A stretch of 64,000 nucleotides of DNA from Caenimonas aquaedulcis (lineage in GTDB: Bacteria; Pseudomonadota; Gammaproteobacteria; Burkholderiales; Burkholderiaceae_C), in the NCBI RefSeq assembly GCF_015831345.1, contig NZ_JADWYS010000001.1, forward strand, positions 2,570,618 to 2,634,617. The letters run 5' to 3'. The notes beneath the pieces were generated by a model. The model saw nothing but the letters and a program-made list of their open reading frames with translations. It had not been told where the DNA came from and did not search any database. Shown one piece after another: positions 6,747 through 16,520 of the stretch. The translations under genes were made by a program, and so were the position numbers. Numbering within the stretch: the stretch's first letter is position 1; the number at the start of each line of letters is the position of its first letter.

Positions 6747-9503
6747 TTACTGCAGCAGCCTCTCCGGATTCGCATCCAGCTTGGCGAGCGCATCGCGCGT
6801 GGCGCGCACGGTGAGCGCTTCTTCCTCGGCGGGGAGCAAGAGGCCGGCCTGCAGGTAGGCCGCGAGGCGACGGGCCTGCACGAGGTAGCTGCGCCCCCCG
6901 GGCGACGCGAAGAGGTGCAACTGCTTGCGGTCGCTGCGCCACACATACTGGACCTGCGTCGTCGCGCCGTTGTGGTCCAGCGAGAACCAGTTGCCCAGCT
7001 GCAGCTCGGCCGCCCACGCGAGCATGGCCGCATTGGGGCGGGAACCGCCGTCGGCCACCACCTCGATGTTCGACGCGTCGATCCCGAGCATCATCTCGAT
7101 GCTCTCGGCGTCCAGAGGCAGGTCGGTCTCCGGGTCGCCGGTAATGAAATCTTCCAGGTTGGCGAGCCGCTTCGACATCTCTTCGATGCGATCGTGCGGG
7201 ATGGCCTCGGTCTTGGAGAGGAAGGCATCGGCCAGCGTGTCGCCGATCGCCTTGATGTGCGCCTCCTGCTCCTTGCCCTGGATGTTCACGAGGCTCATGC
7301 CCTGGCGCAGCCTTTGCAGCAGCTTGGGCAGGTCCTGGATCACCTTGGCGCGCTCGCCCCGGTTGGGCTTGGCGCTCGCCGCCCACACCAGCTCGGACGC
7401 GCAGCGCTTGAGCGAAAGCGTTTCCTCGTTCTGCGGTCCGCTCTTGACCGCGGAGACCGCGAGCACCTCCGCCCACACCTTGAACAGGAATTCGCGGATC
7501 TCCTCGCGCACCGGCATGTCCGCGAGCATGCTGCGCATCTCGATCGTGTACTGGATGGCCAGCGTTTCCTTCTGCTCGACCTGCTGGGCCACGCTCACGA
7601 GGCGCTGCGTCGGGGCGGCCTCGGTCAGGAACTTGCCGAGGAATTTCTGGAACTCCTCGTACACGAGCTGGAAAACACGCCGCCCCGTCTCGGGGTACTG
7701 CTCGATGACCTGCACCACGCGCTTGATCTCGATCTCGAGCGCGCTGCCGCCGATGGCCGCGGAATCGAAACCCATCACGCACGAGCCCATGCGGTCGATC
7801 AGCTGGCGGGCCGGATGCTCGAGCGAGCCGAAGAACTCGGGCTCCGAGATGGCCACACGCAGCACCGGCATCTGGAGGCGCGCGAACCACACCCGGATCG
7901 CGGGCGGGATCCGCTCTTCGGACAGGATGCTCTGGAACATGAGGGCCACGATCTCGATCGTGGCTTTCTCGTTGGAGGTGGCAGCTTTTTTCTTCAGCTC
8001 GCCGCTGCGCTTCCGGAGGTCGACGGCGACCTGCTGGACGGCCACGTCGTCGTAGACGACGATTTCGTCGCTGGCGCTGCCGCCGGGTGCGCCCTGGACC
8101 TCCGTCGACTGCACCTGGGTGATCTGGTGCGAGATCGCCTCCGCCAACGCGGGAGAAGGGGTGTGCGGACTGGAATCGAATCCCGCCACGCGGTCCGTCA
8201 GGAGCCGCCGCAGCTGGCCCAGCACCCCGCTGGCACGTGCACGGGCCCGCGCGAGCGGCGGGCTCGAAGTCATCATCCGGGTCTCTTCGGACACCCCGCT
8301 GCGCGTTTCCGAGCCGCCCTGCCGGGACGCCGGGCCCCCGCGGGTGCTCCCGGTGTCAGCGGGACCGTCGCCCTGGCGCGCGCCACCGGGGCTGCCGCCC
8401 CCCGTCGCGCCGGCCCCACCTCCGTGAGGACCTTCCGCGCCTGGCGAATACCCGCCGGAGCGCTGGCCGCCCGGCCCGACTGGGCCGCCTTGCCCGCCCG
8501 GCGCATACCCGCCGCCTTGGGAACCCCCCGCGTAGCCGCCGCCCTGCGGACCGCCGGCGTACCCGCCGCCTTGCGAGCCGCCGGCATACCCACCACCCTG
8601 GGAGCCGCCGGCATAGCCGCCGCCTTGCGCGCCGCCCGCGTAACCACCGCCCGCCGGACCGCCCTGCGCACCGCCGGCATACCCGCCGCCTTGCGGACCG
8701 CTGGCGTACCCACCGTCCTGCCCGCCACCGGCGTAGCCGCCTCCGCCCCCCCAGTCACCGTACCCGCCGCCGGTGTCGTTGCCGGCACCCTGGGGAGGTT
8801 GCGAATCCTGCGCTTCGCCGGGACGCGGCGGCCGCTTCGCTGCGGGGCCCGAAGCACCGCGCCGCACACGCTTGGTGAGGTCGATGTTGCGCATCACGCC
8901 CTGCGCGATCAGGAATTCGTTGGTGGCCTTGTAGGCCGCGGGCACGTGCTCGACCAGGTGCTTCTGGACGACGTCCTGGACCAGCGTCCAGCACTCGTTG
9001 GACAGCTCCGCGGCGCCCCACTGCTCCACCACCAGCTGGGACAGCGCTTCGGGCCGCAGGATGTCCGCGGTGGACATCTCCTCGCCATCGAGGAACTGCA
9101 TGCGCACCTTCAGGTCGTTCATCTCCCAGGTGGTCTTCTCGCCGATCATGAGCGCGAGGCGGCCCGAGATGATCTTCTGCTCGACGACGTCTTCGCCCAG
9201 CAGCTGGAGCGCGCCTGCCTCCAACCGGATGCGCGCCGTGGCCGTCGGCGGGACCACCGCCTGCTGCCAGGCCTTCACCACCGCCTGCGCCCACTGGGGG
9301 CCCTTGCGGTCGAATTCCATCATGGCGTCGCGCCGCTCGTGCATTTCCCGCGAGCTGCTGCTGCTGTCCACGAGGTCGGAGAGCTTGCTGCGCATGGCCT
9401 GCACCATCGGCGGGATGGCCTGCTGCGCGCGTGTCACGAACTGCTCACGCGCCAGGCGCGCCAGGCGCGCTCCGGATTCGTGTGGCGGTCTCGGCACGCT
9501 CAT
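6747..9503 (-). CDS. Large DUF1631 family protein with Gly/Tyr-rich repeat insert
   Basis: A 918-residue cytoplasmic protein with no signal peptide. Residues 1-215 and about 400-918 are mostly helical and match my recollection of the DUF1631 family found in Beta- and Gammaproteobacteria. Between them lies a low-complexity linker (about 245-370) built from a decapeptide of the form GGGYAGGxQG. The gene begins 12 bp after the secF stop on the same strand, so it is probably the last gene of a yajC-secD-secF transcript. The reason for that link is unknown and no catalytic motif is visible. The linker could differ in length among strains by repeat slippage, since each unit is 30 bp. Confidence 0.82.
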   Translation of the reverse strand: MSVPRPPHESGARLARLAREQFVTRAQQAIPPMVQAMRSKLSDLVDSSSSSREMHERRDAMMEFDRKGPQWAQAVVKAWQQAVVPPTATARIRLEAGALQLLGEDVVEQKIISGRLALMIGEKTTWEMNDLKVRMQFLDGEEMSTADILRPEALSQLVVEQWGAAELSNECWTLVQDVVQKHLVEHVPAAYKATNEFLIAQGVMRNIDLTKRVRRGASGPAAKRPPRPGEAQDSQPPQGAGNDTGGGYGDWGGGGGYAGGGQDGGYASGPQGGGYAGGAQGGPAGGGYAGGAQGGGYAGGSQGGGYAGGSQGGGYAGGPQGGGYAGGSQGGGYAPGGQGGPVGPGGQRSGGYSPGAEGPHGGGAGATGGGSPGGARQGDGPADTGSTRGGPASRQGGSETRSGVSEETRMMTSSPPLARARARASGVLGQLRRLLTDRVAGFDSSPHTPSPALAEAISHQITQVQSTEVQGAPGGSASDEIVVYDDVAVQQVAVDLRKRSGELKKKAATSNEKATIEIVALMFQSILSEERIPPAIRVWFARLQMPVLRVAISEPEFFGSLEHPARQLIDRMGSCVMGFDSAAIGGSALEIEIKRVVQVIEQYPETGRRVFQLVYEEFQKFLGKFLTEAAPTQRLVSVAQQVEQKETLAIQYTIEMRSMLADMPVREEIREFLFKVWAEVLAVSAVKSGPQNEETLSLKRCASELVWAASAKPNRGERAKVIQDLPKLLQRLRQGMSLVNIQGKEQEAHIKAIGDTLADAFLSKTEAIPHDRIEEMSKRLANLEDFITGDPETDLPLDAESIEMMLGIDASNIEVVADGGSRPNAAMLAWAAELQLGNWFSLDHNGATTQVQYVWRSDRKQLHLFASPGGRSYLVQARRLAAYLQAGLLLPAEEEALTVRATRDALAKLDANPERLLQ
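8484..8735 (-). repeat. In-frame 30-bp repeat array coding Gly/Tyr-rich decapeptides
   Basis: About eight imperfect 30-bp units inside the DUF1631 gene encode GGGYAGGxQG, where x is P, A or S. Because the period is a multiple of three, expansion or contraction would keep the frame. The flanks (8394-8483 and 8736-8771) are also Gly-rich but irregular. Confidence 0.85.
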
Positions 9504-9515
9504 GGGGGAGTCATC

Positions 9516-10469
9516 CTAGACGGTGGCGCCCGCGTTCGGGTCGTTGGGGTCCTCGTCCTTGCGGGCCGTGGACTTCGTGAGGTCTTCGCGCTTGACGCCC
9601 AGCCACATGGCGATGGCGGCCGCGACGAACACCGACGAATAGATGCCGAACAGGATGCCGATGGTCAGCGCCAGGGCGAAGTAGTGAAGCGTCGCGCCGC
9701 CGAACAGCAGCATGGACAGCACCATCATCTGGGTGGCGCCGTGGGTGATGATGGTGCGGCTGATGGTCGACGTGATCGCGTTGTCGATGATCTGGATGGT
9801 CGTCATCTTGCGGTAGCGGCGGAAGTTCTCGCGGATCCGGTCGAAGATCACGACCGATTCATTGACCGAGTAGCCCAGCACCGCGAGTACCGCCGCCAGC
9901 ACGGCCAGCGAAAACTCCCACTGGAAGAACGCGAAGAAGCCCAGGATGATGACGACGTCGTGCAGGTTCGCGATGATGGCGGCGACGGCGAACTTCCACT
10001 CGAAGCGGAAGGCCAGGTAGATCATGATGCCCGCCACCACCATGGCCAGCGCCTTGAGGCCGTCGGTTGCCAGCTCCTCGCCCACCTGGGGGCCGACGAA
10101 TTCCGTGCGGCGCAGGGTGACCGACGGGTCCTGCGCCTTGAGCGCCGCGAGAACCTTTTCGCTCTGTTGCGCCGAACTCACGCCTTTTTGCGCCGGCAGG
10201 CGGATCATGACGTCGCGGGAGGTGCCGAAATTCTGCACCTGGACATCCGCGAAACCCAGGCCCGAGACGGTGTTGCGCAGGCGCTCGACGTCGGCTGGCT
10301 GCGTATAGGCCACTTCCATCACCGTGCCGCCCGTGAACTCCACCGAGAGGTGCAGCCCCCGGTGGAAGAGGAAAAACACCGCGGCCGCGAAGGTCAGGAA
10401 GGAGATCACGTTGAATATCAACGCGTTCTCCATGAACGGGATGTCGCGGCGGATCTTGAAGAATTCCAT
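9516..10469 (-). CDS. secF: Protein translocase subunit SecF
   Basis: Inner-membrane partner of SecD that uses the proton motive force to help pull proteins through SecYEG. It is 317 residues, with one N-terminal and five C-terminal membrane segments and a periplasmic domain between. The TGGTVMEV motif near residue 46 and the RIRENFRRYR loop are typical of the family. It lies 12 bp after secD and 12 bp before the DUF1631 gene. Confidence 0.97.
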   Translation of the reverse strand: MEFFKIRRDIPFMENALIFNVISFLTFAAAVFFLFHRGLHLSVEFTGGTVMEVAYTQPADVERLRNTVSGLGFADVQVQNFGTSRDVMIRLPAQKGVSSAQQSEKVLAALKAQDPSVTLRRTEFVGPQVGEELATDGLKALAMVVAGIMIYLAFRFEWKFAVAAIIANLHDVVIILGFFAFFQWEFSLAVLAAVLAVLGYSVNESVVIFDRIRENFRRYRKMTTIQIIDNAITSTISRTIITHGATQMMVLSMLLFGGATLHYFALALTIGILFGIYSSVFVAAAIAMWLGVKREDLTKSTARKDEDPNDPNAGATV

Positions 10470-10481
10470 GAGGCGTTGTTT

Positions 10482-12365
10482 TTATTCAGCTTTGGTTATA
10501 GCGTGATCCGCATCGGGCCGCCAGACGGTGCCGATGGAAACGGTCTTGAGCTTCTTCTTGCGGCCATACCAAAGATTGACGAGGCCCCGCGAAAAGAATA
10601 CTGCCGAGAACATCGATGTCAGGATGCCGATGCAGTGGACGACCGCGAAACCGCGCACCGGGCCCGAGCCGAAGGCCAGCAGGGCCAGGCCGGCGATCAG
10701 CGTGGTGATGTTGGAGTCGAAGATCGTGCCCCACGCCCGGTCGTAGCCGGCGTTGATCGCCGCCTGCGGCGAGGAGCCGTTGCGCAGCTCCTCCCGGACC
10801 CGTTCGTTGATCAGCACGTTCGAGTCGATCGCCATGCCGAGGGCCAGCGCCATGGCGGCCATGCCCGGCAGCGTCAGGGTGGCCTGCAACATGGACAGGA
10901 CCGCCACCAGCAGCAGCAGGTTCACGGCCAGCGCCACGCCGGAGAACAGGCCGAAGAGCATGTAGTAGACCGCCATGAACGCGCAGATCGCGGCGAATCC
11001 CCAGGCCACGCTGTGGAAGCCCTTGGTGATGTTGTCGGCGCCCAGCGTCGGGCCGATGGTCAGCTCCTCGATGATTTCCATCGGCGCGGCCAGCGAGCCG
11101 GCGCGCAGCAGCAGCGCGGTGTCGTTGGCCTCCGACGTGCTCATGCGGCCCGAGATCTGCACCCGGCCGCCGCCGATCTCGCTGCGGATGACCGGGGCGG
11201 TGACGACTTCGCCCTTGCCCTTTTCGAACAGGACGATCGCCATGCGCTTGCCGACGTTCTCGCGCGTGATGTCCTTGAAGATGCGCGCGCCCTTGGCATC
11301 GAGCGTCAGGTGGACGGCGGCTTCCTGGGTCTGGTTGTCGAAGCCCGGCTGCGCGTCCGTGAGGTTGTCGCCGGTGAGGATCACCTGCTTCTTCACCACC
11401 ACGGGCTGGCCGCCGCGCTCCAGGAATTTCTCCGTGCCGAAAGGCACGGGACCGGCGCCCATTTCGGCGGCGCGTGCATCGCTGCTCTCGTCGACCATGC
11501 GCACTTCGAGCGTGGCGGTGCGGCCGAGGATGTCCTTGGCCTTGGCCGTGTCCTGCACGCCGGGCAGCTGCACGACGATGCGGTCGAGCCCCTGCTGCTG
11601 GATCACCGGCTCGGCCACGCCGAGCTCGTTGATCCGGTTGTGCAGGGTGACCATGTTCTGCTTGAGCGCCTGGTCCTGGATGCGGCGGGCCGCTTCGGGC
11701 TTGATCGTCGCCGTGAGCTTGTACTCGCTCCCATCCGGCGCGTCGACCTCCTGCAGGTCGGCGAACTGGTCGGCCAACACTGCCTTGGTGGCCTCGAGCG
11801 TCTGGGTGTCGCGAAACCGCATCTCGATGCTCTGCCCGTTGCGGTTGATGCCGCCGTGACGGATGTTCTTCTCGCGCAGCATGCTGCGCAGGTCGCCCGC
11901 CAGGGATTCGGCCTTCTTCGACAGCGCCGCCTGCATGTCCACCTGCAGCATGAAGTGCACGCCGCCGCGCAGGTCCAGGCCCAGGTACATCGGCGCCGCG
12001 CGCAGCGCGGACAGCCACTTGGGCGAGCCGGACAGGAGGTTGAGCGCCACGACGTAAGGCGGATCGTTCGGGTCCGGCACCAGCGCCTTCTGGATCGCGT
12101 CCTTGGCCTTCAGCTGCGTGTCGGTGCTGTCGACGCGCACCTTGATCGAGGCGCCGTCGAGCGCGACCAGCTCCGGCTTGATGCCCGCCGCCGCGAGCGC
12201 CTGTTCGACCCGCGCCTGCGTGCCTGCGTCCACCTTGACGGTGGCCTTGCCCGACGACACCTGCACCGCGGGCGCCTCACCGAAGAAATTGGGCAGCGTG
12301 TAGATCGCTCCCACCAGCAATGCGACCAGGATGATCGCGTACTTCCAAACAGGGTATCTGTTCAT
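10482..12365 (-). CDS. secD: Protein translocase subunit SecD
   Basis: A 627-residue inner-membrane component of the Sec holotranslocon. The N-terminal anchor (residues about 8-24) is followed by a large periplasmic domain with the DLRGGVHF motif near residue 149, then six membrane segments toward the C-terminus with GMAAMALALGMAIDSNVLI and an RVREEL loop typical of RND-fold SecD. The start ATG is at 12363-12365. It is second in the order yajC - secD - secF. Confidence 0.97.
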   Translation of the reverse strand: MNRYPVWKYAIILVALLVGAIYTLPNFFGEAPAVQVSSGKATVKVDAGTQARVEQALAAAGIKPELVALDGASIKVRVDSTDTQLKAKDAIQKALVPDPNDPPYVVALNLLSGSPKWLSALRAAPMYLGLDLRGGVHFMLQVDMQAALSKKAESLAGDLRSMLREKNIRHGGINRNGQSIEMRFRDTQTLEATKAVLADQFADLQEVDAPDGSEYKLTATIKPEAARRIQDQALKQNMVTLHNRINELGVAEPVIQQQGLDRIVVQLPGVQDTAKAKDILGRTATLEVRMVDESSDARAAEMGAGPVPFGTEKFLERGGQPVVVKKQVILTGDNLTDAQPGFDNQTQEAAVHLTLDAKGARIFKDITRENVGKRMAIVLFEKGKGEVVTAPVIRSEIGGGRVQISGRMSTSEANDTALLLRAGSLAAPMEIIEELTIGPTLGADNITKGFHSVAWGFAAICAFMAVYYMLFGLFSGVALAVNLLLLVAVLSMLQATLTLPGMAAMALALGMAIDSNVLINERVREELRNGSSPQAAINAGYDRAWGTIFDSNITTLIAGLALLAFGSGPVRGFAVVHCIGILTSMFSAVFFSRGLVNLWYGRKKKLKTVSIGTVWRPDADHAITKAE

Positions 12366-12406
12366 TCGCAGGACACGTGGCGCCGGGGCGCCCGCGTTCT
12401 CACTTT

Positions 12407-12727
12407 TTATTTGATGGTGCCCTTGGGCAGCACTTGCACGATCGAGGCGCGCTGGATCTGCACTTCCACGCCGGAAGCGATTTCCAGGCCGATGTAGGCG
12501 TCGCCGAGCTTCGTGACCTTGCCGATCACGCCGCCCGAGGTCGCGACTTCGTCACCCTTGGTGATCGCCTCGATCATGGCGCGGTGCTCCTTCTGGCGCT
12601 TCATCTGGGGACGGATCATCACGAAGTAAAGCACCACGAACATGAGCACGAGGGGCAGCATGCTCATCATGGAAGACTGCACGTCCCCGCCGGCGGCGGT
12701 TTGGGCAAAAGCAGAGGAAATGAACAC
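12407..12727 (-). CDS. yajC: Preprotein translocase subunit YajC
   Basis: A 106-residue single-span membrane protein associated with SecDF. The transmembrane stretch lies near residues 21-40 (MLPLVLMFVVLYFVM), followed by the conserved IRPQMKRQKEH and a soluble beta domain. The start is taken as the GTG at 12725-12727 (reads VFISSAFAQ), with GGAG six bases upstream; a longer frame starting at 12805 lacks support. tgt/queA, often upstream of yajC, are absent; a fused oxidoreductase gene is there instead. Confidence 0.93.
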   Translation of the reverse strand: MFISSAFAQTAAGGDVQSSMMSMLPLVLMFVVLYFVMIRPQMKRQKEHRAMIEAITKGDEVATSGGVIGKVTKLGDAYIGLEIASGVEVQIQRASIVQVLPKGTIK

Positions 12728-12773
12728 GTTGGCTCCAGGAAAATACTGCAAAGGGACGCAGGCGCGGCTGCGC

Positions 12774-12819
12774 GCGGCACCCGACTGTGCCGCGACGCGC
12801 GCCAAAGCGCCCGATTGTA
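12774..12819 (-). promoter_or_regulatory. Candidate -10 box and leader hairpin of the yajC operon
   Basis: On the minus strand a TACAAT box at 12814-12819 lies in the gap upstream of yajC. Downstream of it the leader holds a perfect 7-bp stem (GCGGCAC at 12774-12780 with GTGCCGC at 12787-12793, 6-nt loop). No convincing -35 box was seen. It suggests the sec operon has its own promoter rather than depending on the upstream oxidoreductase gene. Confidence 0.4.
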
Positions 12820-12861
12820 TGTCGCTCGGTGGCGCGGGCCCTTCGAAAGACCCCGCAAGCC

Positions 12862-15800
12862 TTACGCAGCGCGGCGCCCGGCGGATTCAGCCGGCCACTG
12901 CGCCATGAGGCTCGCCCAGCGCGGCCGCACGGCCGCCAGGTTGCGCTCCTTCACGTGCCCGAAGCCCTTGATCTGCTCGGGCAGGCGGGCGATCTCCAGC
13001 GCCAGGGCGTGGTTGCCCGCATCCATGGATGCCAGCACCGTCTCGATGCTGCGCCGGTATTCGCCGATCAGGGCGCGCTCGCCCCGACGCTCCTCGGTCC
13101 GGCCGAAAATGTCCAAAGCCGTGCCGCGCAGGCCCTTGAGCCGGGCGAGGACCTGGAACGCGATGGCCATGGCGGGCCCGAATTTACGCTTTTGCAACTC
13201 GCCCTTCTCGTTGCGCTTCGAGGTGAGCGGCGGCGCGAGGTGGTAGTTGATCTTGTAATCGCCCTCGAACATGCCGGCGACCTTCTCGCGAAAGCCGGTC
13301 TGCACATGCAGGCGCGCCACTTCGTACTCGTCCTTGTACGCCATCAGTTTGAAGAGGTTGCGCGCCACGGCCTCGGCCAGCGACGACTTGCCCAGGGGCA
13401 GCTCGGCCGCGCGCACCTGCTCCACGAAAGCCCGGTAGGCCCGCGCATAAGCGGCGTCCTGGTAGGCGGTGAGGAATTCGGCGCGGCGCGCGACGATGTC
13501 CTCCAGCGAATCGCGGCGCTTGAATTCGATGACCGTCGCCGGCGTGAGCAGCTTCTCCACCGAGGCCCAGTCGTGGGCGGCCCGGCGGCCCCACTCGAAG
13601 GCGGCCTTGTTGGCGTCCACCTGCACGGCGTTGAGCTCGATCGCACGCATCAGCGATTCGAAGCCCAGCGGGACCCAGCCCTTTTGCCAGGCGTAGCCCA
13701 GCATCATGGGGTTGGTGTAGATGCTGTCGCCCATGAGCTTCGTCGCCGCGACGTCGGCATTGAACGCGCCGACGCCGCCCTCGCCCACGGATTGCACGAT
13801 CGCGGCCACGCAGGCATCCGACGGATTCGACCAGTTCGCGTTCTTCACGAAGGCGGCCGTCGGCGTGCTGTGCGAATTGAGCGCGACGTGCGTGCGGCCC
13901 TCGCGCATGCGCAACACGGTTTCCTTGCCCGCCGCCACGATCGGGTCGCACCCGATGATGAGGTCCGCGCCGGCCATGCCCACGCGCGTGGTGCGGATGT
14001 CGTCCTGTCCGTCGCCGATGAGCACGTGGCTCCAGGTCGCGCCGCCCTTCTGGGCCAGGCCCGCGGCGTCTTGCGTCACGATGCCCTTGCCCTCGATGTG
14101 CCCCGCCATGCCCAGCAGCTGCCCGATGGTGATCACGCCCGTGCCGCCGACGCCCGCGACCACGATGCCGTACGCGCCGTGGATCGCAGGCAACGACGGC
14201 AGCGGCAGCTCGCCCAGGGAAAACGGCGAGGGCGCCTGCGAACCCTTCTTCTTTTTCAACGCGCCGCCTTCGACGGTCACGAAGCTCGGGCAGAAGCCCT
14301 TGAGGCAGCTCGTGTCCTTGTTGCAGGTGCTCTGGTTGATCGTGCGCTTGCGGCCGAATTCGGTTTCCAGCGGCTCGACGGACAGGCAGTTGCTTTGCAC
14401 GCTGCAGTCGCCGCAGCCTTCGCACACCAGCTCGTTGATCACGACGCGCACCGCCGGATCGGCCATGGTGCCGCGCTTGCGGCGGCGGCGCTTCTCGGTG
14501 GCGCAGGTCTGGTCGTAGATGATCGCGGACGTGCCCTTGATCTCGCGGAACTCCCGCTGGATCCTGTCCAGCTCGTCGCGGTGATGCACTTCGACGCCCG
14601 GCGGCAGCTTGGCGACGGTGTACTTCTCCGGCTCGTCCGTCACGACCACCAGCCGCGACACGCCTTCGGCCATGAGGCTGTGGGCGATCTGGATGACGGA
14701 GTGGCCCTCGGGCCGCTCGCCGACCTGCTGGCCGCCCGTCATCGCCACCGCGTCGTTGTACAGGACCTTGTAGGTGATGTTCACGCCCGAGGCGATGGAC
14801 TGGCGGATCGCGAGCAGGCCGCTGTGGAAATACGTGCCGTCCCCCAGGTTCGCGAACACGTGCTGCTCGGTGGTGAAGGGCTGCTGCCCCACCCACGGCA
14901 CGCCCTCGCCGCCCATCTGCGTGAAGCCGATGGTCGCGCGGTCCATCCAGGTCGCCATGAAGTGGCAGCCGATGCCGGCCATCGCGCGCGAGCCTTCCGG
15001 CACCACGGTGGACGTGTTGTGCGGGCAGCCCGAGCAGAACCACGGCGCGCGGTCGCCCTTGACTTCCAGCACCTGCATCGCGCGTTCCTTGGCTTCCAGG
15101 ATGGCGAGCTGCGCGTCGATGCGCGCGGCCATGTCGCCGTCGACGCCGAGCTTCTTCAGGCGCTGCGCGATCGCACGCGCGATCAGCGCGGGCGAGAGGT
15201 CCGCATTGGCGCGCAGCAGCGTGTTGGCGGTCGGGTTGGCCATCGACCATTCGCCGCCCGCGAGGTTGTCGGGGCCCGAGCCTTCGTCGGTGAACTTGCC
15301 GAGCACCACGGGGCGCACATCGGGACGCCAGTTGTAGAGCTCTTCCTTCAGCTGGTATTCGATGACCTGCCGCTTTTCCTCGACGACGAGGATCTCGCGC
15401 AGTCCCTGCGCGAACTCGCGCGTGATCTGCGCCTCCAGCGGCCACACCACGCCCACCTTGTGCAGGCGGATGCCCAGGCGCCGGCAGGTGTCGTCGTCCA
15501 GGCCTAGGTCGATCAGCGCCTGGCGCGTGTCGTTGTACGCCTTGCCGCTCGCGATCAGGCCGAAGCGGTCGTTCGGGCCCTCGATCGCGTTGTAATTCAG
15601 CCGGTTCGCGCGGATGTACGCGAGGGCCGCGTACCACTTGTAGTCGAAGAGGCGCGCCTCCTGCTCGAGTGCCGTGTCCGGCCAGCGGATGTGGACGCCG
15701 CCGGGCGGCATCTGGAAATCGGTGGGGATGCGCACGTCGACGCGCTCCGGGTCGATCATCGCCGTGGCGCTGGACTCCACGATCTCCTGGATCGTCTTCA

Positions 15801-16431
15801 TGCCGGACCACACCCCGGCATAGCGGCTCAGCGCGAAGGCATGGATGCCGAGGTCGAGGATTTCCTGCACGGTCGCCGGGAAGAACACCGGGAAGCCGCA
15901 GGCCTTGAAGATGTGGTCGCTCTGGTGCGCGGCCGTCGAGCTCTTGGCGACGTGGTCGTCACCGGCCACCGCGATCACGCCGCCCCAGGGCGTCGTGCCC
16001 GCCATGTTCGCGTGCTTGAAGACGTCGGCCGAGCGGTCCACGCCGGGGCCTTTGCCGTACCAGATGCCGAAAACGCCGTCGAACTTGTGCGTCTCCTTCG
16101 GCGTGAAACCGAGCTGCTGCGTGCCCCACAACGCAGTGGCCGCGAGCTCCTCGTTCACGCCCGGCTGGAAGACGATGTTCTGCGCCTTCAGGTACTTGTT
16201 GGCCTTCCACAGCGCCTGGTCGTAGCCGCCCAGGGGCGAGCCGCGATAGCCGCTGATGAAGCCCGCGGTGTTCTTGCCCTGCTGCGCGTCGCGCAGGCGC
16301 TGCAGCATGGGCAGCTTCACCAGGGCCTGCACCCCGCTCATGAAGGCGCGGCCGTAATCGAGCGAGTACTTGTCGTCGAGCGTGACGGTTTCCAGGGCCT
16401 TGCGGATGTGTTCGGGCAGGGGCGCATTCAT
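12862..16431 (-). CDS. Fused indolepyruvate/2-oxoacid:ferredoxin oxidoreductase
   Basis: A 1189-residue single-chain enzyme expected to oxidise a 2-oxoacid (arylpyruvate or branched-chain type) to an acyl-CoA while reducing ferredoxin. Order of parts: pyrimidine-binding-like N-domain (about 30-330), thiamine-diphosphate domain (about 460-600, with CSGCPHN near 466, GIGCHFMATW near 486 and GDGTYFHSG near 530), a cysteine-rich iron-sulphur segment (about 670-715, CEGCGDC onward), a gamma domain (about 755-930, GVGGTGVITIG) and a C-terminal extension. The ATG at 16429-16431 (MNAPLPEHIRKA) was chosen over an upstream start. It is divergent from an Lrp/AsnC regulator, which likely controls it. The exact substrate is not readable from sequence. 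Confidence 0.92.
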   Translation of the reverse strand: MNAPLPEHIRKALETVTLDDKYSLDYGRAFMSGVQALVKLPMLQRLRDAQQGKNTAGFISGYRGSPLGGYDQALWKANKYLKAQNIVFQPGVNEELAATALWGTQQLGFTPKETHKFDGVFGIWYGKGPGVDRSADVFKHANMAGTTPWGGVIAVAGDDHVAKSSTAAHQSDHIFKACGFPVFFPATVQEILDLGIHAFALSRYAGVWSGMKTIQEIVESSATAMIDPERVDVRIPTDFQMPPGGVHIRWPDTALEQEARLFDYKWYAALAYIRANRLNYNAIEGPNDRFGLIASGKAYNDTRQALIDLGLDDDTCRRLGIRLHKVGVVWPLEAQITREFAQGLREILVVEEKRQVIEYQLKEELYNWRPDVRPVVLGKFTDEGSGPDNLAGGEWSMANPTANTLLRANADLSPALIARAIAQRLKKLGVDGDMAARIDAQLAILEAKERAMQVLEVKGDRAPWFCSGCPHNTSTVVPEGSRAMAGIGCHFMATWMDRATIGFTQMGGEGVPWVGQQPFTTEQHVFANLGDGTYFHSGLLAIRQSIASGVNITYKVLYNDAVAMTGGQQVGERPEGHSVIQIAHSLMAEGVSRLVVVTDEPEKYTVAKLPPGVEVHHRDELDRIQREFREIKGTSAIIYDQTCATEKRRRRKRGTMADPAVRVVINELVCEGCGDCSVQSNCLSVEPLETEFGRKRTINQSTCNKDTSCLKGFCPSFVTVEGGALKKKKGSQAPSPFSLGELPLPSLPAIHGAYGIVVAGVGGTGVITIGQLLGMAGHIEGKGIVTQDAAGLAQKGGATWSHVLIGDGQDDIRTTRVGMAGADLIIGCDPIVAAGKETVLRMREGRTHVALNSHSTPTAAFVKNANWSNPSDACVAAIVQSVGEGGVGAFNADVAATKLMGDSIYTNPMMLGYAWQKGWVPLGFESLMRAIELNAVQVDANKAAFEWGRRAAHDWASVEKLLTPATVIEFKRRDSLEDIVARRAEFLTAYQDAAYARAYRAFVEQVRAAELPLGKSSLAEAVARNLFKLMAYKDEYEVARLHVQTGFREKVAGMFEGDYKINYHLAPPLTSKRNEKGELQKRKFGPAMAIAFQVLARLKGLRGTALDIFGRTEERRGERALIGEYRRSIETVLASMDAGNHALALEIARLPEQIKGFGHVKERNLAAVRPRWASLMAQWPAESAGRRAA

Positions 16432-16489
16432 GGGCGTCGTGTCTCCAGCGGGGTGGAGGGAAAGTGTATTCCCGGCGGCCAGATATGTC

Positions 16490-16520
16490 TTTGCGTTCCA
16501 TGTCCGCAAAACGCTAACAT
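16490..16520. promoter_or_regulatory. Candidate Lrp-type operator overlapping the lrp promoter
   Basis: In the 119-bp gap between the oxidoreductase and the regulator, TTTGCG (16490-16495) and CGCAAA (16505-16510) form a perfect inverted repeat with a 9-nt spacer. TTGCGT (16491-16496) and TAACAT (16515-16520) with an 18-bp spacer could be the regulator's promoter, so protein binding there would repress its own gene. A second TGCGCAAG stretch follows at 16520-16527. Assignment is by symmetry and position only. Confidence 0.5.

Noticed and set aside
6915..12497. A 1860-residue open frame on the plus strand opposite DUF1631, secF and secD
   Set aside because: It is an antisense shadow of GC-rich genes: composition is dominated by His, Arg, Gly, Leu and no domain is recognisable, while the minus strand holds clear SecF and SecD.
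12787..15507. A 906-residue plus-strand frame opposite the oxidoreductase
   Set aside because: No recognisable motifs and typical shadow composition; the minus strand has full catalytic and iron-sulphur motifs.
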